Source: Carpediemonas membranifera
Lineage: Eukaryota; Fornicata
Reading direction: 5' to 3'
Length of the DNA: 64,000 bases
Assembly: GCA_019828565.1 (NCBI GenBank)
Contig: JAHDYR010000062.1
Coordinates: 310,001-374,000 of the forward strand
Numbering within the stretch: position 1 is the stretch's first letter; every line of letters begins with the position of its first letter. The translations under genes and the position numbers were made by a program. Positions 1 to 8,107 of this stretch are shown in pieces. Under the pieces are notes generated by a model. The model was not told the DNA's origin and did not search any database. It saw only the letters and a list, made by a program, of their open reading frames with translations.

Positions 1-216
1 CTCCGCTTCATCCCTAAGATCCTCCGGAACGAATGTGGGGAGGTCATTGGGGCGTCTGTCAACCACCTCATTGCAAATGCGGTTTCCGGTGGCGACATCG
101 GCAGCGGAGATGCTTCCAGCAGCGTGCTCCTTCTCTAAGTAAGTAGAAATCATTTCCACAGCGTTTAGACGCTTTCTGCCCTTGCTCTTAGCAGTATTAC
201 TCCGTTTCGGAGGCAT
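1..216 (-). CDS. Hypothetical protein, N-terminal part (runs off window)
   Basis: Reading leftward from an ATG at 214-216, the frame is open for 72 codons to the window edge with no stop. The product begins MPPKRSNTAK and is basic at first, with a helical stretch after that. I do not recognise a family. A short run (ATGN near residue 43, then a VPEDLRDE-like stretch near residue 64) resembles the ATGN and LPRDIRAE stretches of the interrupted gene at 19136-20211, so the two may be distant paralogues. That similarity is by eye and weak. Retroelement E1 lies about 330 bp upstream of this start. Confidence 0.5.
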   Translation of the reverse strand, partial: MPPKRSNTAKSKGRKRLNAVEMISTYLEKEHAAGSISAADVATGNRICNEVVDRRPNDLPTFVPEDLRDEAE

Positions 217-542
217 AACGTTTCTTCAAGGTGCACTTTATGCTCGCAACGAAATTAGAAAACCAAACGAAGAAAGGAGAAGAGTATCGATCCTCAAACG
301 CTGGCAAGCATGTGTATATCACTAAAACAACATCATGAGAGCTCTGTGGCCTCGAATGGCCTGTAATAGAACCTAAACAACATCAACAATTGTAACTCGT
401 CGAGGAAGCGTTGAGATGAACTATAAACGCGGGAATGGATCAAACAATGGATTTAAGAGTGGCATACAAGGCCAGAATACCGCAATTATCGTCCGTTGAT
501 CCACGTGACCTCCATCTTGGTCGGTATCCAGAGAAAGCCCTT
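217..542. other. Non-coding stretch upstream of the partial gene
   Basis: This separates the ATG of the partial minus-strand gene from the left target duplication of E1. I see no convincing coding frame, RNA gene or strong repeat. It probably contains the promoter of the leftmost gene. Confidence 0.4.
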
Positions 543-546
543 CAGA

Positions 547-607
547 TGTCATAAGGCATCCACGTCCGCAGTTTATGTAAATGTTCCAATCTCTTCGCCC
601 CGGCACA
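547..607 (+). repeat. E1 5' LTR (61 bp)
   Basis: Starts TGTCATAAGG and ends CCGGCACA. It is identical by eye to 5068-5128 and is preceded by the target duplication CAGA at 543-546. Confidence 0.92.
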
Positions 608-616
608 GTGATCACT
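608..616 (+). promoter_or_regulatory. E1 putative primer-binding site, palindromic
   Basis: The nine bases directly after the 5' LTR are GTGATCACT, whose first eight form a perfect palindrome. E3 has GTAATTACT at the same place, giving a shared GTRATYACT. This position normally binds the reverse-transcription primer. It does not start with TGG, so it does not look like the complement of a tRNA 3' CCA end. The gag ATG follows only 16 nt after the LTR. Confidence 0.5.
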
Positions 617-623
617 TTCCGAA

Positions 624-3600
624 ATGAATAATTGGATTCCGCCATCACTATCGGACTTCTCTAGAGAGTCCGTTCGCGCGTTCAAACGCGCCCTCACGTT
701 CGCGCAGAAGCATGCTCCTACCACAACCGTCATAACGGCTTACGAGTGCCTCACCGAGGATCAAGTCAGTCATGTCCGATTTGTCCGCAACGTCGACGTC
801 GAAGCACTCAACGACGCAGAACTTCTCGCCGAAATCACCGCTCTTTCTTTCCCGAGAACCCTTGAGAAAACCATCCAAGAAATCCGGGCCCTCACGCAGG
901 ACCGAACCAAGTCCACGATCGAGGCCGTATCTCGTCTCATGGCTGAGACCGAGGAGCTGCGCTCCCACGCCCATGCCCTTCTCAACGCCGAGCTCGGCGC
1001 CAAGCCAGAGCCCGAGCCCGCCGAGGTGGATGAAGACGAGGCCGCCCTCAGCAAGGTCATCACCCAGAAGCCAGACAGCACGCCGAGTGAGCAGGACACC
1101 CCGAGAAAAGCCAGCCCCACCCGCGGACTCGATAAGATCATCGCCAAAGCTTTTATCGCCGCCCTTCGCCCGGTCTCACTTGCCAACCGTATTCAGCAAA
1201 AGTGGGACCTCTCTGGCGCCCGGGACATCGATAGCTTATTTGTGCACACGCGCGAGCTCATACTGCACGCCATTGACGCCCGTGAAGTCCTCGGAAGCGT
1301 GATTCAAGACATATCCATCACATCCTCCAGCACGAGCTCCATCACGAGCTCCAGCACTGGCCCGAAACATAGCCAGAACGCCAACACCAGATCCCGCCGC
1401 GAGCGCCGGCGCCCTCCTCCATACGCGTGCTCCTGTGGAGGCATGCACTGGAAGGCTGATTGCCCGCACCGCGGCAGCACGCCCGGACAGCCCCAGGCTA
1501 CCAAAGGCCACCCCGCCGCGGCCCGCGACGCCAGACCGGCACCTCAGCCGCAACGCCAGCCCCAAGCGGCCAACAAACCGGCTCAGCCACAGCCGGCACC
1601 AGCTGCTCAGAAGCAGCAGCAAAAGTCATCCCAGCAGCCACAGCCTCGCCCCGACGAGAGACGCGCTGGGAACATGGTGCTCCGGGACAGATCCAAGCTG
1701 ATCAACTCTCGTCCAGGAGTCCACGAAGTCGAAGTCGCACACAATGCTTGTGATGATGCCTTTATCGAAGAAGTTGCCGCTTCAACTGCATTCTCAGTTA
1801 AGGGAGCTGTGAATGACCAAGAACAGGTGATATTGATCGATAGCGGCTCCGCAATCACGATCATCTCCACAACCTCCGTTAAGACGCTCCAACTCGTCAC
1901 ACATGAGCTTGAAAAGCCATTTACTGTTCAGTCCGTTACCAATGAGCCCATCCTCATCACTCACTACGTCCAAGCGCGGATCACGTTGCCCAGCACATCT
2001 GGAAACGTCATCGTCGATCTCATCCTCTACATCATGACGCGCGCCACTGAACGTGTGCTCATTGGATGCGACGTGCTTCGCGCGCTCGGTTATCTCTCCG
2101 AGAGTGGCCTCCACATCCCACTTCTTCCGGATTCACGCCCGGAGGACGCCACCGATGGCCTCCCACTCCACAAGTACCTCGACGCCCCCGTCGAGGCCGT
2201 CTCCTCAAGCGAGTTTCACACCGACGCGTGTGAGATACACGAGCTCTCCACCAAGGCCCAGACCGACGAGCTACATTCGATCCTCCGTCGGTTCGATCAC
2301 CTATTCGACCCCGTCATAAGCAAACAGCCGTGCTCGTTTGCCCCTATGCGCATCCCGCTTTACGACAACGCCCCTCCGATCCGTCTTCGCCCGCGCAACC
2401 TACACCCGAAGAAGCTGGAGTGGCTGTTGCCATACGTCGAGCGCCTGCGCCAGGACGAGATCACACAGCCCTCTGAGGGGCCTTACGCAAGCCCCATCGT
2501 CCTGGTCGCAAAGGGCGACGCCTACCGTCTCTGTATCGACTACGGCCGCCTCAACTCTTGGACAGTACCCGACCGGCACCCGATCCCCAACATGCGAGAA
2601 CTCCTCAACCTCGCGTCGGGCTGCACACGCTTTGCGACGCTAGACCTGACGTCGGGCTACTGGCAGGTGGCCATGCACCCAGACGACGTGCCTAAGACGG
2701 CCTTCACCGCCCCGGGCGTCTACGAGGAATTCCTCAGGATGCCGTTCGGCCTTTGCAACGCGCCTTCTCACTTCCAGCGGGAGATCGAAGGCATGCTCGC
2801 CCCACTGTTGTACAAGGGCGCCAACCCCTACATCGACGACATATTCATCTACGCCCGTGACGATGACTCCTTCCTACGCATTCTCCGCGACCTGCTCACA
2901 CGCGCGGACGCTGCAGGCGTTCAGTTCAGCGCCAAGAAGGGAGTCTTCGGCACCACCAGCGCCAAGATTGTCGGCTTTACGGTCGACCAGGCCGGAGTAC
3001 ACGTCGACCCAGCCAGGACCCAAGCCCTACGCGATCTACCTGCACCCACCAACGTCCACGAGCTTCGCGTAGTCCTCGGACAGTTCCAGTACCTCGCATC
3101 ATTCGTTCCCCATACACGACACGAGTACATGAGACCTCTCAACGATCTTCTGCAAAAGGACCGTCTGTGGGAATGGACAGCGGAGCACGACGCCGCTTTC
3201 GACGGCCTGAAGACCCTGTTCACTGACGATCTCTTTATCGCACATCCGGACGCCGACGCCGACTGGACGCTCGAGACAGACGCTAGCAACATCGGAGCAG
3301 GCGGCGTACTATGGCAGACAAAGGACGATAAGACACAGGTCCTCGCCTACTTCTCTCACACATTCACGTCAACCCAGTCGCGCTGGGCCACGTGTGAGCA
3401 GGAGCTATTTGCCATTGTCTTTTGCCTTACACACCCGACCCTGTCACCCCTCCTACGCCTGAAGAGGTTCCTCCTACGGACCGACCACCGTAATCTTATT
3501 TACATGATCGCCAAGTCATCCGAGAACGACAAGATCAACCGGTGGAGACTGACATTAGCAGACTACAAGTTCGATGTCGAGCACGTTCCCGGCCTACAGA

Positions 3601-5075
3601 ACGCAGTCGCAGACGCGCTGAGCCGCTGCGGTCACTCGACCTCGCCCACTGTCGCAGCCATCACGACTGACTCCCGCTACCATGACACACTCATCAAACA
3701 CCAGACAGACGACTCTACCGTCTCCAAGCTGACCGTAGACAGCGACGGTCTTCGCCGCAAGGACGGCCTCGTCGTCATCCCTACTTCAACCGTGTGCAGA
3801 CCCCTCCGAAAGGAGCTGATACAGATCGCCCACAGAGGACACCACGGCGCCAAGGCTACCATCGAACGCCTGAGAGCAGACGGCTATACCTGGACAGGCT
3901 GCACAACAGATGTCGAGGAGTTCATCGCCTCATGTGACGAGTGCCAGAAAGCTCGCCTACGCAACTTCGCCGAGGCAGAGCTCCGCACAACAGCAGTGTA
4001 CAAACCGTTCCACACTGTCGCAGTGGATACTATTGGTCCAATCCCGGCAGACGCAGTCGGCTCCAGATACATCACAGTTATGGTCGATATGTTTACTCGC
4101 TACACTGAGTTGGCCGCGACGGACGAGAACACAGCTGATGCAGCGTCAGAGGCCCTCTGGCGCCAGGTGATTACCCGTCATGGGACTCCCCTGTTCATCA
4201 AGTCCGACAACGGGCCTGAGTTCACCGGCAACGTCGTCAAGGCCCTGCTCGAAAGCGCGGACATCACCCAGCAATTCACCCTCCCCTACCACCCTCAGTC
4301 GAATGGGCTGGTAGAGCGTCGTAACGCGGAGGTCATGAAGCATCTTCGCTGTTTGATCCTCCAATTCGACAAGTTCTCCCGTTGGAGCGACCTCCTTCCG
4401 GTAGTTCAGCTGCTGCTGAACGCAACCACCTGCAGCGCCACTGGGGTCACACCCCACGCCATGCTGTATGGAGACCAACTCGACCCCAGCTCCACAGTCG
4501 CTAGAATCCTCCGACCGAGCGACAATGACTCGCCCCTTGCCTCAGCCTCAGCCTACATCACTTTACTTCGAGCCCACCTCTCCAAGTTGACCTCTAGGGC
4601 GGCCGAGAAGCAGCGCGAGACTGTAGACAAGCGCCTCGCCAAGGCCAACGCCGACCGCCAGCCGACTAGCTTCAAGGAAGGCGACCTCGTCCTGCTCAAC
4701 CGGACGAAGACCCCAAAGCTGCATGGCTTCGCCGGCCCGTTCAAGATTCTCGCCATCAAGGACAACAACACCCTTCAGCTGGTCGACCTTTTCGAGAGCG
4801 CCCCCTTCATGGCTCACGTAGACCAGGTCCTTCCTTTCAACACCAAGTCGGGGCTCAGCCGCCTGAAGAACCTCGCCGCCTCCGACGAGCAGACGTACGT
4901 CGTGCAAGGCATCGAGAAGCACCGTCGCCGCAACGGCACACTGCAGCTCCTCGTCTGCTGGGAGGGCGACTACGATCCCACATGGGAACCCGCTGACGGG
5001 CTCCGCCACGTCACTGCGGCACGTGACTACCTCAAGTCCCACAAGCTCAAGCTTAAGGGGGGTAGGATGTCATAA
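624..5075 (+). CDS. E1 gag-pol polyprotein with chromodomain (1483 aa)
   Basis: This single fused gag-pol frame supplies the proteins for reverse transcription and integration of E1. In order it shows a helical gag region; a short zinc knuckle of CxCx3Hx4C form near residue 270; an aspartic protease with LIDSGSA near 405; reverse transcriptase with YIDD near 736; RNase H with TDASNIGAGG near 886; an integrase whose D, D, E residues lie near 1135, 1195 and 1231 (35 residues between the last two); and a chromodomain from about 1425 to the end with aromatic CWEGDYDPTWEP. Chromodomains in this family steer integration to marked chromatin. The ATG lies 16 nt after the LTR. The stop TAA is inside the 3' LTR, so the last codons overlap it. 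No break was seen and the frame looks functional. Confidence 0.93.
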   Translation: MNNWIPPSLSDFSRESVRAFKRALTFAQKHAPTTTVITAYECLTEDQVSHVRFVRNVDVEALNDAELLAEITALSFPRTLEKTIQEIRALTQDRTKSTIEAVSRLMAETEELRSHAHALLNAELGAKPEPEPAEVDEDEAALSKVITQKPDSTPSEQDTPRKASPTRGLDKIIAKAFIAALRPVSLANRIQQKWDLSGARDIDSLFVHTRELILHAIDAREVLGSVIQDISITSSSTSSITSSSTGPKHSQNANTRSRRERRRPPPYACSCGGMHWKADCPHRGSTPGQPQATKGHPAAARDARPAPQPQRQPQAANKPAQPQPAPAAQKQQQKSSQQPQPRPDERRAGNMVLRDRSKLINSRPGVHEVEVAHNACDDAFIEEVAASTAFSVKGAVNDQEQVILIDSGSAITIISTTSVKTLQLVTHELEKPFTVQSVTNEPILITHYVQARITLPSTSGNVIVDLILYIMTRATERVLIGCDVLRALGYLSESGLHIPLLPDSRPEDATDGLPLHKYLDAPVEAVSSSEFHTDACEIHELSTKAQTDELHSILRRFDHLFDPVISKQPCSFAPMRIPLYDNAPPIRLRPRNLHPKKLEWLLPYVERLRQDEITQPSEGPYASPIVLVAKGDAYRLCIDYGRLNSWTVPDRHPIPNMRELLNLASGCTRFATLDLTSGYWQVAMHPDDVPKTAFTAPGVYEEFLRMPFGLCNAPSHFQREIEGMLAPLLYKGANPYIDDIFIYARDDDSFLRILRDLLTRADAAGVQFSAKKGVFGTTSAKIVGFTVDQAGVHVDPARTQALRDLPAPTNVHELRVVLGQFQYLASFVPHTRHEYMRPLNDLLQKDRLWEWTAEHDAAFDGLKTLFTDDLFIAHPDADADWTLETDASNIGAGGVLWQTKDDKTQVLAYFSHTFTSTQSRWATCEQELFAIVFCLTHPTLSPLLRLKRFLLRTDHRNLIYMIAKSSENDKINRWRLTLADYKFDVEHVPGLQNAVADALSRCGHSTSPTVAAITTDSRYHDTLIKHQTDDSTVSKLTVDSDGLRRKDGLVVIPTSTVCRPLRKELIQIAHRGHHGAKATIERLRADGYTWTGCTTDVEEFIASCDECQKARLRNFAEAELRTTAVYKPFHTVAVDTIGPIPADAVGSRYITVMVDMFTRYTELAATDENTADAASEALWRQVITRHGTPLFIKSDNGPEFTGNVVKALLESADITQQFTLPYHPQSNGLVERRNAEVMKHLRCLILQFDKFSRWSDLLPVVQLLLNATTCSATGVTPHAMLYGDQLDPSSTVARILRPSDNDSPLASASAYITLLRAHLSKLTSRAAEKQRETVDKRLAKANADRQPTSFKEGDLVLLNRTKTPKLHGFAGPFKILAIKDNNTLQLVDLFESAPFMAHVDQVLPFNTKSGLSRLKNLAASDEQTYVVQGIEKHRRRNGTLQLLVCWEGDYDPTWEPADGLRHVTAARDYLKSHKLKLKGGRMS
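5055..5067 (+). promoter_or_regulatory. E1 polypurine tract
   Basis: AAGGGGGGTAGGA directly abuts the first T of the 3' LTR. This is where plus-strand DNA synthesis is primed in LTR elements. It also codes for the last residues of the polyprotein. Confidence 0.8.
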
Positions 5076-5128
5076 GGCATCCACGTCCGCAGTTTATGTA
5101 AATGTTCCAATCTCTTCGCCCCGGCACA
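5068..5128 (+). repeat. E1 3' LTR (61 bp)
   Basis: Identical to 547-607. It contains the polyprotein stop codon near its start and is followed by the target duplication CAGA at 5129-5132. Confidence 0.92.
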
Positions 5129-5331
5129 CAGACGCTCGCAACACAACATTTAGAAGACTTATCGTGAATGGCTCCTTCCATGATGGACCTTCACCTGGAC
5201 ATGCCATCTCTGACATGTCCAATGGTCTCCATTGAGCTCGCATTCATCCCTCTGAGCATCCGCCCCATGGTCCAATCAGATGCCCAATCAAAATTCTGCA
5301 CCGAAGTGCCCCGAGGACCTCCTCTGAGTTC

Positions 5332-5498
5332 ATAAGGCTCTCAGAGCCTTATACACCAATTCGAAATCGTGTATAAGGCTCTCAGAGCCTAATGAATCTC
5401 CCGCGCGCCGTTGCCTACTGATACTGGTCATTTTTCCGCATGGTTTATTAGGCTCTCAGAGCCTTATGAATTTTTTCATTAGGTCCTGAGAGCCTTAT
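5332..5498. repeat. Four 21-bp palindromes upstream of the OTU gene
   Basis: Four copies of a 21-bp near-perfect palindrome built on ATAAGGCTCT-C-AGAGCCTTAT lie at 5332-5352, 5373-5393, 5447-5467 and 5478-5498. The first is a perfect 10+1+10 inverted repeat, the others have one to a few changes. The last ends four bases before the OTU gene ATG. The array looks like repeated binding sites for a dimeric protein, or a hairpin-rich 5' leader. I saw no further copies elsewhere in the window. Confidence 0.8.
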
Positions 5499-5502
5499 AA
5501 TC

Positions 5503-6878
5503 ATGCAATCGGTTTTCGACTTCTACATGCTCTTGAAGCGTTCGAAAACGTTTGGTAAGCAGTTCTTTATCTTCTATGACAGCGCTGAGATCAGTCAGGC
5601 CTCATCAAACGCGCAGGAGATGATCAAGTGCTCACTTCTTCGTAAGTTCCTTCTGCCCGATGACAAGATCCTCACCGCCCTTCTTCGTGATCGTAAGTAC
5701 TTTCCCCCATACCTTTTTACACAGATATTGGCTGGAAAACGCTTCGCAAGCTCTTCAGGTCGCCTCACCTTATCCTGCACCTAAGAGAAACTGCCGAGGC
5801 TCAGCTTGAGCTGATCACGACATCGGCTGAGCTGAAGAAGGTCATGGGAGATCATGCCTACGACAGCCTTGTCCAGAAGGTCCGCCGAGAAGTGTCTTCG
5901 GATCACGAGCACGACGTTGGAGGTAAGTACTCCAAATAACTCCTGCTTATTCAGTCCTTTCGCTGCTCCGTGAGCGCATAATGCGCAAGGTGAAGCCAGG
6001 AAGGTCGGGGGTCGTCCGTTCGTTCAAGAACAACGCCGAGCCTGAGCTGTCGGACCCGGTCGACGTGCAGTTCGACCGGATAAGGCACCTGGACGCGCTT
6101 CTGATGGACTCTCCCGTCCACAGAAGTACCCTGAGTGGCACATCGCGCCTCCTGCGCCGCCATCTTGCCGTGGAACACAACGGTGCGATCCGTGATTTGA
6201 AGAGGGAGCTTTGGCGAGCCCGGGCCAAGATTGAAAAGCTCGAGACGGAGAAGCTTGTGCCCTTGAAGAAGGAGGCTGAGGTCATAGACCTGGATCGGGA
6301 GGCTTTGGTGGCCGCAGACCCCAAAGATGACGTCCAGACCATCATGGAGAAGACCGCTAAGAAGTTTAAGAACGATACAAGCTCTCTGAAGCGGTCTGAG
6401 GTGCCTGGGGATGGCTCATGCATTCTCAGCGCCATGCATCTCATCAGGACTGGGTCCCAGCCTACTGTTGGTGAGAAGCTTCAGCTGTACGAGGACATCC
6501 GATCCTTCTGTGAGGGCAAGGGGGTTCGAGGGCGACCCGTTCTCTGAGATGCCTGGCTCCCCTTTCCCCTGGGCAGACCATGAGGCCATCCAGGCCAGTG
6601 TAGAGCTGAGTCACACTCCGGTAATCATCACCCAGATCGACGAGGACCTTACCTGCCTCTGGGTCCACAAAGGTTGGGAAGATTCAGAGTTCTTGCCCAT
6701 CCAGGATGCGACGCTGGACAAGATCTTAGGTCTTTGTGAGAGCATGAAGCTCACTCAGTTCATCGTCATCGAGAATCGTCATGCCTGTGTCTACAGTCTT
6801 CCGGACCGCAAGCGCAAGGCAGCTGCCGCAGAGCCCGAGAAGCGTGCTACTCGTCCGGAGGATGTCACCCGCTCATAA
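5503..6878 (+). CDS. OTU-type cysteine protease, spliced, with a +1 frame change
   Basis: The likely activity is deubiquitination. The catalytic region has VPGDGSCILSAM (D-G-x-C around the nucleophile Cys), then WADHEAIQASVEL, then a late ENRHACVYSL carrying the candidate catalytic His. The reading frame needs two 32-nt GT-AG introns (5693-5724 and 5923-5954). Removing both joins 5503-5692, 5725-5922 and 5955 onward in one frame with no stop. A helical N-terminal half precedes the protease. The frame then reaches TGA at 6545-6547, while the end of the OTU domain continues to 6878 in the +1 frame. The change could be one extra base in the G run 6520-6524 or a slip at CTC-TGA-GAT. It is convergent with the SET gene and sits behind four palindromes. 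Substrate and role are unknown. Confidence 0.7.
5693..5724 (+). other. Spliceosomal intron 1 of the OTU gene (32 nt)
   Basis: Starts GTAAGTACTT and ends TTTTTACACAG. Removing it lets the frame from 5503 continue where it would otherwise stop at 5784. Confidence 0.8.
5923..5954 (+). other. Spliceosomal intron 2 of the OTU gene (32 nt)
   Basis: Starts GTAAGTACTC and ends GCTTATTCAG. Removal joins in frame to the long reading frame that contains the OTU motif. It has the same length and the same first eight bases as intron 1. Confidence 0.8.
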
Positions 6879-6951
6879 ATGATTGATTGAATTGATATCT
6901 CTTCAAGTTTATTCACTCTTGCCTTGAGTCATGCGCGCAGTGTGGAAGCGC

Positions 6952-7912
6952 TTACGGGCGGGGTTGGACTTGGTCTTCCGCTTGCGGGGCTGCGGCTTGA
7001 CCTGCAGTATTTTTGAACTGCTCCACCTTTCGAGCGAGGTAGTGAGGGTCATCTATGGCGAGACTCTTGAAGCGAGCAACCGGGTGCTCCTCTTCATCGG
7101 CCTCAAAGTAGGTCTCGCCATAATCGATGCGCAAGAACTCGCCGCGAACGATGTTGGCAGTGGCCCTGACCGATATCACTGGCAGGCCATCCACCAAGAC
7201 GTCCACGAACTCACAGTTGACATCGTCAGGGCTGTGGTTAATCAGGTGGACACCCGCTGCGGCCGACATGGCATCGACGGCGACCTGACTGTCAGCGAAT
7301 GACATGCTGTGTAATGGTAATGGAATATGCGAAACAAACACCATCTGGCCGTTGTTGCTGGCCGTCTCAGCATCGGGAATCAGCTTCCCGAGAGTATATG
7401 CCGAGACATGTGCCAGCTGAGATATCCTCAGTGGCAATCATGCCTCGGCCGACGCTCTGCGTCCGATTGAGGGCCGGATGGTCGGGCTCCTGGGTCAGAC
7501 GGGGGTCGCAACGGGTCTCGGATGAGATCCAGGCCGGAGCAGGAATGGCCTGAAGGCTTATCTCATCCGAAATCAGCCGCTTGACGTCCTGCAGGTCTGA
7601 ACCCGGGTAAACATGCGTCCACCTAGGGTGGACGTGCATGACGGACCCCTCGACGGAGTCCTCCTCGGCTTCAGACGAGCTGGATGAATGGGAAGGCGAC
7701 TCGGGAGGCGGAGGAGGAGGAGAATCTTGCTCCTTACCATCCTCGGGCGACTCGGGAGGCGGAGGAGGAGGTGATGCTGCCGTTACAGTCGTTTCCGCAG
7801 GACGTTGATCCTGCGGAGAAGCAGATGACTCAAAAGTCTTGTTGGGTGGATTTTGAGTCCTTCTCTTACCTACCGGTTGCTGCTTCCTTGCGGGCATCTT
7901 TCTTCTCGCCAT
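6952..7912 (-). CDS. SET-domain protein (putative lysine methyltransferase) with a +1 frame change
   Basis: SET proteins transfer methyl groups from S-adenosylmethionine to lysines, often on histones. The N-terminal half, from the ATG at 7912 (MARRKMPARK), is basic, then proline/serine-rich with two PPPPPPESP blocks and an acidic run. The domain begins at GRGMIATEDISAG, has LGIYS where the conserved Y-x-G strand should be, and ends with INHSPDDVNCEF and GEFLRIDYGETYF, matching the NHS and GE...DYG signatures. The first frame stops at TGA 7367-7369, and the rest lies in the +1 frame to 6952. Family conservation (a Gly after YS) suggests the shift is at about 7390, but a slip at TGC-TGA-GAC is possible. 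It lacks visible pre-SET cysteines. It is divergent from the His/Cys-dyad gene at 8108. Confidence 0.7.
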
Positions 7913-8070
7913 ATCTTCGTTCTCTTTTTTTTTCTCGCAACTCCCGATCCGAAGAACAGGCGCATCGCTGATCAGATCCGAACAATACTGCAGTAGCATG
8001 CATAAATAGTGTAGCAATGAAGGTATACCTCTTTACTTGGATCAAAAGCTTGTCCTTTGCTTCAAATCAA

Positions 8071-8103
8071 AATGTGCCATTCATGAAAAAAAAATGGCAC
8101 ATT
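8071..8103. repeat. Perfect 11-bp inverted repeat just upstream of 8108
   Basis: AATGTGCCATT at 8071-8081 is the exact reverse complement of AATGGCACATT at 8093-8103, with an A-rich 11-nt spacer. It ends five bases before the ATG at 8108, so it is either a leader hairpin or an operator-like site. Confidence 0.7.
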
Positions 8104-8107
8104 GCAA

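Larger units (their letters stand above)
547..5128 (+). mobile_element. E1: complete chromodomain Ty3/gypsy LTR retrotransposon
   Basis: Two identical 61-bp direct repeats (547-607 and 5068-5128) start TGTCAT and end GGCACA, so they fit the TG...CA rule. They are flanked by CAGA on both outer sides (543-546 and 5129-5132), a 4-bp target-site duplication. Between them is one open polyprotein frame with gag knuckle, protease, RT, RNase H, integrase and chromodomain. A purine tract abuts the 3' LTR. Identical LTRs, an intact frame and a clean target duplication indicate recent insertion. The LTRs are far shorter than the hundreds of bases usual for this family. Confidence 0.93.

Noticed and set aside
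5332-5498. CRISPR-like array
   Set aside because: Repeats are palindromes with unequal spacing (41, 74, 31) in a eukaryotic context, with no cas genes.
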